The notes under the pieces: generated by a model | The model's database searches: none | What the model was told of the DNA's origin: nothing | Seen by the model: only the letters and a program-made list of their open reading frames with translations | Position numbers and translations under genes: made by a program | Shown here: one piece after another, positions 34,380 through 43,243 of the stretch | Position numbering within the stretch: position 1 is the stretch's first letter | Layout of the letters: each line of letters starts with the position of its first letter | Assembly (NCBI GenBank): GCA_964463695.1 | Contig: CAYXCZ010000019.1 | Span: 1-64,000, forward strand | Length of the DNA stretch: 64,000 nt | Source: JALNZU01 sp964463695 | GTDB taxonomy: Bacteria; Bacteroidota; Bacteroidia; Bacteroidales; F082 | Reading direction: 5' to 3'

Positions 34380-34405
34380 TGTCAGAATGAAATGACATTC
34401 TGACA
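34380..34405 (-). terminator. terminator after secG
   Basis: TGTCAGAATG and CATTCTGACA form a perfect 10-base stem with a six-base loop. On the minus strand a run of eight U follows. It separates the lptE-TPR-secG transcript from groESL. Confidence 0.85.
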
Positions 34406-34436
34406 TTTTTACCTGACCTTACGGACAGAAAATATT

Positions 34437-34760
34437 TTACTCCTCTTCTTGTGCAGGAGGTGCTTTGAAATCGACCGGTGCGGTTTTTTCAATTTGTTCA
34501 CGTAATTCGGTATCAGCTTTTCCTGCCTCAACAGTGTATTTTGGAATGGCAATGGATGCAGCAAGGCTTAAAACTAAAAGTGCAATGGCCATGGTCCAAG
34601 TGGCTTTTTCCAAGAAATCAGCCGTTTGACGCACGCCCATGAACTGATTTGATGCAGAAAAGTTGGATGCTAAACCGCCTCCTTTTGAGTTCTGAACTAA
34701 TACTACTAAAGCCATTAATATGCTGACTATCAGAATTAAGATGGAAATAACAACGTACAT
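34437..34760 (-). CDS. secG: preprotein translocase subunit SecG
   Basis: A 107-residue membrane protein with two transmembrane helices (~residues 2-22 and 54-74) and the SecG signature VLVQNSKGGGLASNF ... GVRQTADFLEKATW between them, followed by an acidic tail (APPAQEEE) common in Bacteroidota SecG. It is the non-essential third subunit of the SecYEG channel and promotes SecA cycling. It lies 11 bases after the TPR gene in the operon with lptE, all coding for envelope export or assembly. Confidence 0.95.
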   Translation of the reverse strand: MYVVISILILIVSILMALVVLVQNSKGGGLASNFSASNQFMGVRQTADFLEKATWTMAIALLVLSLAASIAIPKYTVEAGKADTELREQIEKTAPVDFKAPPAQEEE

Positions 34761-34771
34761 TTTCCTAAGTT

Positions 34772-35686
34772 TTAATGATTTTTCTTCGTTCTCGTTTCTT
34801 CAATAAGGGCTGCAAAGTAACTACTTTTTTCCGGATATTTCAAACTTAATTTTTCGAAGATATTGATTGCCTTATCGAAATGTCCTTGTTGGACAAAAAT
34901 ATTCGCAAGTGTTTCGCTTACTATGTTTTGGTGATCAACAACACTTTGCTGAGCTGCATTGACCGGGTTATAAAATTCTTGTTGCTGCGGCCTGCTGATA
35001 GAGGGTGTTTCACGCAGGAATTTTTCGATAAGATCTTCCTTATTGGGAGTGGCAGCACCAAGCTTTCCTTCTTCTTTTTTTTCTTCTTCAATCCTTTTGA
35101 TGCGTTCAGCTACCAGCCGTTTGAGGTCGTCGAGGGATTTACGCCGCAACAGCTCGTCCTCATCCATTTCCTCTACTTCATCCTCTTCCAAAACTGGAAC
35201 AGGGTTGGAAAATTTCACATTTTTGTGAGAAGGGGCTTTTGGAGCATCCAGTTTCTGTTCTTCTATTTCAGGCAAAGAGTTTGTAACCTCAGGTTCACTG
35301 GAAACCTCCTGTTGCAATTCATCCACAGGTGGCTCAACAGGTGTTTCAATTGGAGAAACTGTGATTTCTGGTTGAGGAATCTCTTCTTTTTTCTCCACCG
35401 GCACAACTGGTTTTCTGTATTCATCAGGCAAAACCACCTGATCTCTTAACCTTGCAATTTTTGTGATATGAAATCTGAGAATATTACGATCGCTCATGAT
35501 GCTGGCAGCCATCTTTAGTTGTGCGTCGTAAAGAATATGGTTTTCACGATAGAAATTCATTGCCAGCAACGTATGCCCTGTACTGAAATAGGGGAACTGC
35601 GAAACCAGATCCATCAGCTCGGGAAGACTTTCTTTTCCAAGCAATTCAGGATCTTTAATATGACGAATGAATTCTGCTTTGTTCAT
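34772..35686 (-). CDS. TPR-containing protein of the lptE-secG operon
   Basis: A 304-residue cytoplasmic protein without signal peptide. The N-terminal ~85 residues (AEFIRHIKDPELLGKESLPELMDLVSQFPYFSTGHTLLAM) form a helical domain typical of a conserved Bacteroidota family. A long acidic and proline-rich linker (~residues 100-190) follows, then a charged coiled segment (LKRLVAERIKRIEEEKKEEG) and a short TPR-like C terminus (LANIFVQQGHFDKAINIFEKLSLKYPEKSSYFAAL). Function is unknown, but the gene order lptE - TPR - secG is one I recall from other Bacteroidota. It starts 11 bases after the lptE stop. Confidence 0.8.
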   Translation of the reverse strand: MNKAEFIRHIKDPELLGKESLPELMDLVSQFPYFSTGHTLLAMNFYRENHILYDAQLKMAASIMSDRNILRFHITKIARLRDQVVLPDEYRKPVVPVEKKEEIPQPEITVSPIETPVEPPVDELQQEVSSEPEVTNSLPEIEEQKLDAPKAPSHKNVKFSNPVPVLEEDEVEEMDEDELLRRKSLDDLKRLVAERIKRIEEEKKEEGKLGAATPNKEDLIEKFLRETPSISRPQQQEFYNPVNAAQQSVVDHQNIVSETLANIFVQQGHFDKAINIFEKLSLKYPEKSSYFAALIEETRTKKNH

Positions 35687-35697
35687 TTTGAAAGGAA

Positions 35698-36204
35698 TTA
35701 CCAGTTAACGACAGCTTTATTAAAAATGTTATCAACGAGCATTTCAGTAATTTCGGCGATGAGACCGTCTTTGATGCTGTTTAGATCCTGATCACTTGGA
35801 TAATCAACATATTGGGTAAATTTTGTTTCGAAACTTTTGGAATCGTCGAAACGGTTGGTAAACCTAACGTTGACAGTTATAGTGAGCCTGTTAAGAGCAG
35901 CAGTTTGATCACTTTGAATAGCAACAGGCGAAGTGGAATAATCAGTGATCTCGCCTTCAAACGAAAGATCACCGTTCGTCCCTGCCATTTGTAAACTGGT
36001 TTGATTCATGAACCGATCACGCAGCGCATTCGAAAACTGATCGCTGAGTAATGGTTCGACGAGTAACGCGTTATTTGGAAACTGCTGCACAGAGAATGTT
36101 TTTGCTTCGGGAGGAATGCTTGCTCCTGTGAAAGAGTAGATGCCGCAGCCTTGCTGCATAAGCAACACCATGAGAAAAAGAATATACGACGCTTTTTTTA
36201 TCAT
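35698..36204 (-). CDS. lptE: LptE-family lipoprotein
   Basis: A 168-residue lipoprotein with lipobox QQGC (Cys20) and the Bacteroidota LptE signature GCGIYSFTGASIPPEAKTFSV at the start of the mature protein, then LRDRFMNQTSLQMAGTNGDLSFEGEITDY. LptE plugs the outer-membrane LPS translocon LptD. The family is short and divergent from E. coli LptE but has the same predicted fold. It is 28 bases downstream of the sigma-54 activator gene, which could therefore be co-transcribed with it. Confidence 0.9.
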   Translation of the reverse strand: MIKKASYILFLMVLLMQQGCGIYSFTGASIPPEAKTFSVQQFPNNALLVEPLLSDQFSNALRDRFMNQTSLQMAGTNGDLSFEGEITDYSTSPVAIQSDQTAALNRLTITVNVRFTNRFDDSKSFETKFTQYVDYPSDQDLNSIKDGLIAEITEMLVDNIFNKAVVNW

Positions 36205-36232
36205 TGGATCATTTTTTTTCTCAAACTTCCGG

Positions 36233-37459
36233 TTACAAATCTATTTCATATTCTTTGATTTTCCTGTATAGCGTTCTTTCGCTGATACCCAGCTCCTGAG
36301 CTGCATTTTTCCTTTTACCGCCGTGTCGTTCCAGAGCTATGCGGATCATATCCATCTCTTTTTTCTGAAGAGAGAGACTTTCGGTGATAACTTCCGAAGG
36401 ATCAATAATATGATCATCTTCCGGCTGAGAGATTTCAAAGTCGTTGTAAAGGAGCTCATCCTCATCTTTGATTGTTTTCTGAAACGTTTTCCTCAAAACA
36501 GGAGGACTTGCCGGAGTTGTCAACTCGGTTTCGTCTTTATCCATAAGTTCTGACACCGTTTTTTTTAACTCGAGCAGATCACGTTTCATATCGAACAAAA
36601 CCTTATAAAGCAGGTCTCTTTCCGAAATTTTCTCTTCTTCCCGCTCTTTACTATAAAGTATTGGTAATGATGAAGATATATCTTTGGGAATGTATTGTTT
36701 AAGAGTGGTAGCAGTAACATTTTTCGATTTTTCAATTATACTGATCTGCTCTGTAACATTTTTAAGTTGCCTGATATTTCCTGGCCAACGGTAGTTTTCT
36801 AATAAAATAATGGCGTCGTCGTTCAGTTGAAGCGGGGGCATCCGGTATTTTTCAGCAAAGTCGTAAGCAAACTTTTTGAAAAGCATCAGTATATCCTCTT
36901 TTCGTTCCCGCAAAGGAGGTATCATGATAGGCACAGTGTTCAAACGGTAGTAAAGGTCTTGTCTGAATTTGCCTTTTTCTATTGCTTCGGGGATATTTAC
37001 ATTGGTTGCAGCTACAACACGCACATCAGTTTTAATGACTTTGGAAGAACCAACTTTGAAAAACTCGCCTGATTCGAGTACACGCAGAAGACGTACTTGA
37101 GTCGATAAGGGCAGCTCAGCTACTTCATCCAAAAAAATTGTACCCCCATCAACCACTTCAAAATATCCTTTACGCGCTTCATGTGCTCCTGTAAAGGAAC
37201 CTTTTTCGTGCCCAAATAATTCAGAATCGATTGTGCCTTCAGGTATTGCACCACAGTTAACAGCTATGTATGGGCCGTGTTTGCGGGCCCCCGACTGATG
37301 TATGATTTTAGGAAAGACTTCCTTTCCTGTCCCGCTCTCGCCGGTTATCAGTACTGTGAGGTCAGTGGGAGCTACCTGCACGGCTACCTGAATCGACCTT
37401 TCGAGGAAAGGGTCGTGTCCGATGATGCCAAATCGTTGCTTGATCGATTGTATATCCAT
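36233..37459 (-). CDS. sigma-54-dependent activator without receiver domain
   Basis: A 408-residue bacterial enhancer-binding protein from the ATG at 37459 (MDIQSIKQRFGIIG). The upstream GTG at 37489 would lie over the -7 element and is rejected. The AAA+ domain starts almost at once: Walker A GESGTGKE, the sigma-54 contact loop GSFTGA (canonical GAFTGA, second residue changed), Walker B GTIFLDEVAEL, and the arginine finger region FRQDLYYRLNTVPI. The linker is long and acidic, and the C terminus carries a Fis-type HTH (RKNAAQELGISERTLYRKI). There is no N-terminal receiver, GAF or PAS domain, so activity is probably set by expression or by another protein. It heads the lptE-TPR-secG group. Confidence 0.92.
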   Translation of the reverse strand: MDIQSIKQRFGIIGHDPFLERSIQVAVQVAPTDLTVLITGESGTGKEVFPKIIHQSGARKHGPYIAVNCGAIPEGTIDSELFGHEKGSFTGAHEARKGYFEVVDGGTIFLDEVAELPLSTQVRLLRVLESGEFFKVGSSKVIKTDVRVVAATNVNIPEAIEKGKFRQDLYYRLNTVPIMIPPLRERKEDILMLFKKFAYDFAEKYRMPPLQLNDDAIILLENYRWPGNIRQLKNVTEQISIIEKSKNVTATTLKQYIPKDISSSLPILYSKEREEEKISERDLLYKVLFDMKRDLLELKKTVSELMDKDETELTTPASPPVLRKTFQKTIKDEDELLYNDFEISQPEDDHIIDPSEVITESLSLQKKEMDMIRIALERHGGKRKNAAQELGISERTLYRKIKEYEIDL

Positions 37460-37488
37460 TCTTGTTTGGGCGTATTGAGGGTCACTCA

Positions 37489-37520
37489 CAAAGATAGTCT
37501 AATCCTGAACTTAACGCAAG
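37489..37520 (-). promoter_or_regulatory. promoter of the sigma-54 activator gene
   Basis: On the minus strand CTTG (37520-37517), 20 bases, TATCTTTG (37496-37489). The -7 element is exact and the -33 element has three of four bases. It lies in the gap after pheT and overlaps the pheT stop region. Confidence 0.6.
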
Positions 37521-39976
37521 ATTGCTCCGGTTTGTTGTTCAAAAGCATTGAGTAACTTCTGCATCGTTTTATCAATCACTTTATCTGTCAGCGTATTTTC
37601 TTTGTCGAGTAGGGTAAAACTTACAGCATATGATTTTTTCCCCTGAGGTATTTTATCGCCTTCGTACACATCAAAAATTCTAACTTCCTGAAGTAGTTTA
37701 GGTTCGGTTTTATAAGCTATTACTTCAATGGTTTCAAAACGTAGTTGCTGATCGACAACCAAAGCCAGATCGCGCCGTACTGCAGGGTATTTTGAAACAG
37801 CTTCGTACTTAATTGTTCCCTGAGGGATATGTTGTAGCAGGAGCTCCCAGTGAATTGTGGCATAAAGAACAGCTTTCTTTATATCAAATGGCTTGAGTGT
37901 AGCCATAGTTAACTGTCCGAGTTGAATCAGCGGCTGTTGATGGAGCAGGTAGGTAAGTCCAAATTCAAAAGTGCTGTCCGAGAAAGTAGCTGTCCGTAAA
38001 CTGTTGGTTGGAATGCGTAGTTTTTTCAGTAATCCCTCCACTATTTGTTTGAGGTCGTAAAAATCTACCGGGCTTTCTTTTACATTCCAGTTTTCCTGCT
38101 CTTTGTTTCCTGTAATCAGTAAATCGAGGCAAAGGTGTTCGCTGTAAGCCGCAAGTGTCTGATCAGAAGTGTTTTTCAAGTTTGAATCAAATTGATATAC
38201 TTTTCCAAATTCAAAAAACCTAAGGTCCGCGTTCTTTCTGTTTTGATTATAAGCTATGGTTTCGAGGCCGCCAAAAAGCAACGTTTGCCGCAACACATCC
38301 AAATCTTTGCTAAGCGGATTGAGCATAGCAACATTGCGCTGTGGGTCGAATGAGGGATGTTTTGCTGTATATTCTGAGCGGGTTAATGAGTTGTTCATCA
38401 TTTCGTAAAATCCATTGGCAGCCAGCATATCTGCAACAGCATGCTGAATCTTGTCCGGATCGCGACCTTCACTGATGTTTACCGAAGCATTCAGTTTTTC
38501 AGGTATGTGAATGTTGTCATACCCATAAACCCTGAGAACCTCTTCAACCACGTCGGCAGGACGATAAACATCCACTTTGAAGGTGGGTATTTCTAGTAAT
38601 GCTCCATTCTCATCCTGACTCAAAACAGTAATTCCCAGATCCTGAAGAATTTTTATTGCCTGCCCAGTATCGATTTTTTGCCCGGCAATTTTGTTGAGAT
38701 ATTCAAAAGTAAGATGTACCTGAGCTGGTTTAACAGGTTGAGGATAAACATCTTTTACAGAAGATGATATTGTTCCGCCTGCAACTTCTTTAATTAGTAA
38801 GGCAGCACGCTGAAGTGCGTAAATGGTTATATTTGGGTCGGTACCGCGCTCAAAGCGAAACGAAGCATCTGTTTGTAAACCATGAAAACGGGCAGTTTTA
38901 CGAATCGTTTTCGGGTCAAAACAGGCGCTTTCGAGAAAAATGGCAGTAGTAGAGTCACTCACACCTGAATGAAGACCTCCAAAAACGCCTCCGATACACA
39001 TGCCTTCTTCATTATTACAAATAATAAGATCGTTTCCGCTAAGCTTACGTTCGGTTGTGTCTAATGTGACAAAGGCTGTATCAAGCGGAAGTTTTTGAAC
39101 ACGGACGATGTTTCCTTTAATCGCAGAAGCGTCGAATGCATGAAGTGGTTGTCCTGTTTCAAAAAGGACGTAATTTGTCACATCAACAACATTATTGATG
39201 GGCCGCACACCAATAGCTTTTAAGCGGTTAACCAACCATTCGGGTGAAGGTCCTATAGTAATTCCACTGATTGTCAGACCTGAATATCTTGGACATGCAT
39301 CCACATCCGGAACTTCAACTGCGATATCGAGCGAATGATTTTCAACAACAAAATTTGTAACATCAGGCATTTTTAACTGATTCTCTGTTGATGAGCTCCT
39401 GTGATTTAAAATTGCTGCCAAATCGCGGGCAACTCCAATATGGGATGCAGCATCGGAACGATTTGGAGTGAGGCCAATTTCGAAAACAAGATCGCTTTCA
39501 ACATGAAAGTAGGTTGAAGCTGGCTTCCCAATCTCAGTATCTTCATTCAATACCATGATTCCATCGTGCGATTTCCCTAATCCAAGTTCATCTTCGGCGC
39601 AAATCATACCTTCCGACAATTCGCCACGAATTTTACTCTTCTTTATTTGAAAACTTTCATCACCCTGATAAAGTGTCGTTCCTATTGTGGCTACGAGCAC
39701 TTTCTGTCCGGTAGCAACATTGGGAGCTCCACAAACAATTGACAGGAGTTCGCCACTTCCGATATCAACTTTTGTTAAACTAAGTTTATCAGCGTTTGGA
39801 TGTCGTTCGCAACTAACAACATGTCCGGTAATTACACCTTCGAGCCCTCCTTTTACTGATTCATAGGGGATGATATCTTCCACTTCCAATCCGGCTGATG
39901 TAAGTGCTTGTCCGACAGTCTCTGCACTGAGGTCAATAGCCAGGTATTGCTTCAGCCAGTTATAAGAAATCTTCAT
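37511..39976 (-). CDS. pheT: phenylalanine--tRNA ligase beta subunit
   Basis: An 821-residue protein from ATG 39976 (MKISYNWLKQYL), the usual start; the -7 element at 39998-40005 excludes the eight-residue longer form. Domains in order: tRNA-binding EMAP-like domain (~40-150, VSCERHPNADKLSLTKVDIG), B3/B4 editing domain (~200-400, with RAIGVRPINNVVDVTNYV-like segment), B5 (~410-480), the catalytic-like core (~490-700) and the C-terminal ferredoxin-fold anticodon-binding domain (YEAVSKYPAVRRDLALVVD). With PheS, which is not in the window, it charges tRNA-Phe. pheS and pheT are often unlinked in Bacteroidota. Codes on the minus strand, 51 bases before the sigma-54 activator start. Confidence 0.97.
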   Translation of the reverse strand: MKISYNWLKQYLAIDLSAETVGQALTSAGLEVEDIIPYESVKGGLEGVITGHVVSCERHPNADKLSLTKVDIGSGELLSIVCGAPNVATGQKVLVATIGTTLYQGDESFQIKKSKIRGELSEGMICAEDELGLGKSHDGIMVLNEDTEIGKPASTYFHVESDLVFEIGLTPNRSDAASHIGVARDLAAILNHRSSSTENQLKMPDVTNFVVENHSLDIAVEVPDVDACPRYSGLTISGITIGPSPEWLVNRLKAIGVRPINNVVDVTNYVLFETGQPLHAFDASAIKGNIVRVQKLPLDTAFVTLDTTERKLSGNDLIICNNEEGMCIGGVFGGLHSGVSDSTTAIFLESACFDPKTIRKTARFHGLQTDASFRFERGTDPNITIYALQRAALLIKEVAGGTISSSVKDVYPQPVKPAQVHLTFEYLNKIAGQKIDTGQAIKILQDLGITVLSQDENGALLEIPTFKVDVYRPADVVEEVLRVYGYDNIHIPEKLNASVNISEGRDPDKIQHAVADMLAANGFYEMMNNSLTRSEYTAKHPSFDPQRNVAMLNPLSKDLDVLRQTLLFGGLETIAYNQNRKNADLRFFEFGKVYQFDSNLKNTSDQTLAAYSEHLCLDLLITGNKEQENWNVKESPVDFYDLKQIVEGLLKKLRIPTNSLRTATFSDSTFEFGLTYLLHQQPLIQLGQLTMATLKPFDIKKAVLYATIHWELLLQHIPQGTIKYEAVSKYPAVRRDLALVVDQQLRFETIEVIAYKTEPKLLQEVRIFDVYEGDKIPQGKKSYAVSFTLLDKENTLTDKVIDKTMQKLLNAFEQQTGAILR

Positions 39977-39997
39977 GCGTTCTGATTTTAAAGAGGG

Positions 39998-40005
39998 CAA
40001 AAGTA
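39998..40005 (-). promoter_or_regulatory. -7 promoter element for pheT
   Basis: TACTTTTG on the minus strand matches TAnnTTTG exactly, 22 bases before the ATG at 39976. It also fixes that start. Confidence 0.55.
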
Positions 40006-40147
40006 GGTATAAAATGTCAAACTGTCATGTGTTTGTGCGAATGAAAATCATGATGGCAGAAATTCTTAGTTTGAACGATGGCTACTTCTGATAATTTATC
40101 AAGCAGCAGATTTCTATCTTGAATTTGAGGATATTCAAGCCTGGCTA

Positions 40148-42250
40148 TTAGCCAATCATACTCCAATCGTATTGTTTTTTAAACAACTTTTCATATTGAA
40201 TGCGAACACATTGGTTTTCATATTGTTGAAGACGATTATCGTTTTCAAGCAATTCAGTAACTGTTTTTCTCACTACTCTTATTAGCTGTTCGTCTTTTGC
40301 CAGATTTCCCAGTTTAAACTCCAAAGCCCCCGATTGACGTGTGCCCTGCGTTTCGCCTGGTCCGCGAAGCTGAAGGTCGACTTCAGCAATTTTGAATCCA
40401 TCGCTTGTGCTTACCATGGTCTGCATACGTTTTCGCCCGTCAGCAGTGAGTTTGAAATCAGTCATGAGGATGCAATAGGATTGATCAGCACCCCGCCCGA
40501 CACGACCCCGCAACTGATGCAATTGCGAAAGGCCAAAACGATCAGCGTGTTCTATTACCATCACACTAGCGTTGGGAATATTCACGCCAACTTCGATAAC
40601 AGTCGTTGCAACCATGATATGCGCTTGCCCTTTTACGAAACGCTGCATTTCAAAATCTTTATCTTCGGCTTTCATCTGACCGTGAACCATACAGATGCGG
40701 TATTCAGGCTCAGGAAAATCCCTCAGCAAGGCATCATAACCTTCCATAAGATTGATCAGGTCAAGTTTTTCCGATTCCTTAATCAATGGGTAAACAATAT
40801 AGATTTGTCGCCCCAAAGCAATCTGTTTTTTCAGGAATCCAATCATTCGAAGGCGCTGACTGTGAAATAAATGAATTGTTTCCACTGCTTTACGTCCCGG
40901 AGGCATTTCATCAATTTGAGAATAATCCAGATCGCCATATTGTGTCATGGCTAATGTGCGTGGAATGGGTGTGGCTGTCATTACGAGAATATGAGGCGGC
41001 ATCTCACTCTTTTCATACATACGAGCTCTCTGTGCCACACCAAAACGGTGTTGCTCGTCGATGATGACCAATCCCAACTGCTTGAAAACGACTGTATCTT
41101 CAATGAGGGCATGCGTTCCTATCAACAGTTGAAGACTGCCATCATTGAGTGCCTGATGGAGTACTTTACGGTCTTTAGCGCGTGTTGAGCCGGTGAGCAA
41201 AGCAACCTTAACAGGCATATTACGGAGCAAATCACTTATTGATGCAAAGTGCTGATTAGCAAGTATCTCAGTGGGAGCCATTAAAGCTGCCTGAAAACCG
41301 TTGTCAAGCGCAAGTAGCATAACCATAAGTGCTACAATTGTTTTTCCGCTCCCCACATCGCCTTGAAGCAGCCTGTTCATCTGTCTTCCTGAGCCCAGAT
41401 CAATTCGTATTTCTCTGATTACTCTTTTTTGGGCATTTGTGAGAGGAAAAGGCAGATGATGATGAAAAAAGTCGTTAAAAAGATGGCCAACACTGGTAAA
41501 GGGGAAACTTTTTACTACTTTATCGTGTTCAAGTTTATTTCGGAGTAGATGTAGTTGAAAGAAGAAATACTCTTCAAATTTGAGCCGCTCGATTGCTTTC
41601 TGCAGCTTGTCGGCTGATGAAGGAAGATGAATTTGGAAGATAGCCTCTTCACGACCAATAAGTTGGTGGGTTTTAAGTACTGAAACCGGGAGCACTTCCT
41701 TAAACAAGCCCGTCGATAGAAACAAGATGTTTTTGATGAGTTGAGCTAGTTTTTTAGTTCCTAACCCATTATTCTTCATTACCTCACTCGTGTTGTAAAC
41801 GCCCTGCAGACTTTCGCCAATAGTGAAATCGTCAGGATTGTAATCTTCAATGTCGGGATGTACGAAGTTGAATTTGTTGTTAAAAGAAGATGCTTTCCCA
41901 AAAATAACATACCGTTGTCCGGGTATAAATCTGTTTTTTACCCAGCTAAGACCTTTAAACCAAACGAGTTCGATGCTACCTGATTCATCGGTAAAATCGG
42001 CTGTCAGGCGTGTTGCACGGGGTACTCCATGTGACCTGATATTACCAACTGTGCCAACTAATTGATAGTAGACGGAGTCATCATTGATTTCAGATGTTAG
42101 ATGAATTTTACTCTTGTCAACATATCTGAATGGAAAGCAAAAAAGAAGGTCTTCAAACGTGGTGACGCCCAACTCTTTTTGCAGAATCAAAGCTTTTTTT
42201 GGTCCTACACCTTTAAGAAATTCAATTTTTTTATCCAGCAGACTGATCAC
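40148..42250 (-). CDS. recG: ATP-dependent DNA helicase RecG
   Basis: A 700-residue superfamily 2 helicase of normal length. The N-terminal wedge/OB domain (~residues 60-160, FPFRYVDKSKIH) is followed by helicase motifs: Walker A LLQGDVGSGKT, Walker B VIIDEQHRFG, motif III MTATPIPRTLAM, and the C-terminal core with VATTVIEVGVNIPNA and HQLRGRVGRGADQSYC. The TRG motif region (DLQLRGPGETQGTRQSG) is present. RecG remodels stalled replication forks and Holliday junctions. Minus strand, about 170 bases upstream of pheT; nothing obvious lies between. Confidence 0.97.
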   Translation of the reverse strand: MISLLDKKIEFLKGVGPKKALILQKELGVTTFEDLLFCFPFRYVDKSKIHLTSEINDDSVYYQLVGTVGNIRSHGVPRATRLTADFTDESGSIELVWFKGLSWVKNRFIPGQRYVIFGKASSFNNKFNFVHPDIEDYNPDDFTIGESLQGVYNTSEVMKNNGLGTKKLAQLIKNILFLSTGLFKEVLPVSVLKTHQLIGREEAIFQIHLPSSADKLQKAIERLKFEEYFFFQLHLLRNKLEHDKVVKSFPFTSVGHLFNDFFHHHLPFPLTNAQKRVIREIRIDLGSGRQMNRLLQGDVGSGKTIVALMVMLLALDNGFQAALMAPTEILANQHFASISDLLRNMPVKVALLTGSTRAKDRKVLHQALNDGSLQLLIGTHALIEDTVVFKQLGLVIIDEQHRFGVAQRARMYEKSEMPPHILVMTATPIPRTLAMTQYGDLDYSQIDEMPPGRKAVETIHLFHSQRLRMIGFLKKQIALGRQIYIVYPLIKESEKLDLINLMEGYDALLRDFPEPEYRICMVHGQMKAEDKDFEMQRFVKGQAHIMVATTVIEVGVNIPNASVMVIEHADRFGLSQLHQLRGRVGRGADQSYCILMTDFKLTADGRKRMQTMVSTSDGFKIAEVDLQLRGPGETQGTRQSGALEFKLGNLAKDEQLIRVVRKTVTELLENDNRLQQYENQCVRIQYEKLFKKQYDWSMIG

Positions 42251-42322
42251 ACAAATGGCACTTTGATGGAAAGTTGAGTTTTATTGCAAGTCGCTAAGAT
42301 AAGCAGCTTTTGTTTTTGAAGG

Positions 42323-42357
42323 CAAAAAAAAACCCTGCATCCAGAGAAGCAGGGTTT
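42323..42357 (-). terminator. terminator of the gldKLMN operon
   Basis: AAACCCTGC (42330-42338) and GCAGGGTTT (42349-42357) form a nine-base stem with a 10-base loop; on the minus strand it is followed by seven or more U residues. It lies 19 bases past the gldN stop. Confidence 0.85.
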
Positions 42358-42375
42358 AAATATGTCATCAGGATT

Positions 42376-43224
42376 TTAATATTCCCACAGATCGTGTTCA
42401 AAATTAAAGATATCCATCTTCACGCGTTCCGATTCAAGTAAAGCATCCATACCGGTTGCATATTGATTGATACGGCGGTCGTATACGTTTTCTTCTTTAT
42501 AGATGTAACTTTCGAACATCCGCTTTAGAAAAATTTCGTCATAGGTGCGACGTTCGGCAGAGTTATGACGGTTGAAAACCTGAGCCTGAGCCATTACTTT
42601 TCGTGCCTGATCGTAAGAAACCCAGAACAGAGGTTGAGTAAACTCTTTTCCATCTTTCTCAACTATCATAACAGGGCAGAAAGCGATGATACGAACCATT
42701 AATTGAGAGCGTTGTTTGTCGAAGTACCAGTCTTCTTTCAAGCGAAGACGCATAACTTTTGATGGATCAAACTGACGAATAATGGTAGTGTCGTACTCTT
42801 CGTAAGGTGGATAAGGCCTGCGCTCACGAACAAAACTTGTATCAGTTTGCTTGGCAATAATCTCGCTATAGGTTATTGGAACTAATAATTCGTCGGTGTT
42901 ACTGATATCGTAAGCTCTGAATTTGCGCTCCTTCAAACCATCCATCACCACATTTATAAAACTTCTCCAGTTGTTATGCGACTCAAGAGGGTAATAAAAA
43001 GGTTGATTGAGTTTCTGACGAAAATCCACCTCTCTCCACACCCTTTTTTGCCAGGTTACATCAGCGACCCGAATAGTTGGCAGGGGAATAGGGTCTTTTT
43101 CAATCATGCCGTTATCTGCAAACAGGCCATCCACCGGACGTTCGTCCATGATCTGTGCCTGAAGGCTGATACTGGTTCCTGCTGTAAGCATGAGAACGAG
43201 TAAGCTAATGATGATTCTTTTCAT
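42376..43224 (-). CDS. gldN: T9SS/gliding protein GldN (PorN)
   Basis: A 282-residue periplasmic protein with signal peptide (to about LQAQ, residue 24). The conserved part includes DVTWQKRVWREVDFRQKLNQPFYYPL, IIRQFDPSKVMRLRLKEDWYFDKQRSQLMVRIIAFCPV and the helical C terminus ENVYDRRINQYATGMDALLESERVKMDIFNFEHDLWEY. GldN/PorN forms, with the lipoprotein GldK/PorK, the periplasmic ring associated with the outer membrane in the type IX secretion system, and contacts the GldM shaft. It is the last gene of the operon, 19 bases after gldM, and is followed by a strong terminator. Confidence 0.96.
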   Translation of the reverse strand: MKRIIISLLVLMLTAGTSISLQAQIMDERPVDGLFADNGMIEKDPIPLPTIRVADVTWQKRVWREVDFRQKLNQPFYYPLESHNNWRSFINVVMDGLKERKFRAYDISNTDELLVPITYSEIIAKQTDTSFVRERRPYPPYEEYDTTIIRQFDPSKVMRLRLKEDWYFDKQRSQLMVRIIAFCPVMIVEKDGKEFTQPLFWVSYDQARKVMAQAQVFNRHNSAERRTYDEIFLKRMFESYIYKEENVYDRRINQYATGMDALLESERVKMDIFNFEHDLWEY

Positions 43225-43243
43225 GATGATTTATTCTATTTTA

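Noticed and set aside
34880..35449. 189-codon plus-strand frame opposite the TPR gene
   Set aside because: Composition (Phe-rich runs) is that of a reverse-strand shadow of the acidic Glu-rich linker in the real gene.
36233..37489. Longer start (GTG at 37489) for the sigma-54 activator
   Set aside because: That codon lies inside an exact -7 promoter element, so the transcript would begin downstream of it; the family start MDIQ at 37459 fits.
39977..40000. Eight-residue longer PheT start
   Set aside because: It overlaps an exact -7 element, and MKISYNWL is the conserved family N terminus.
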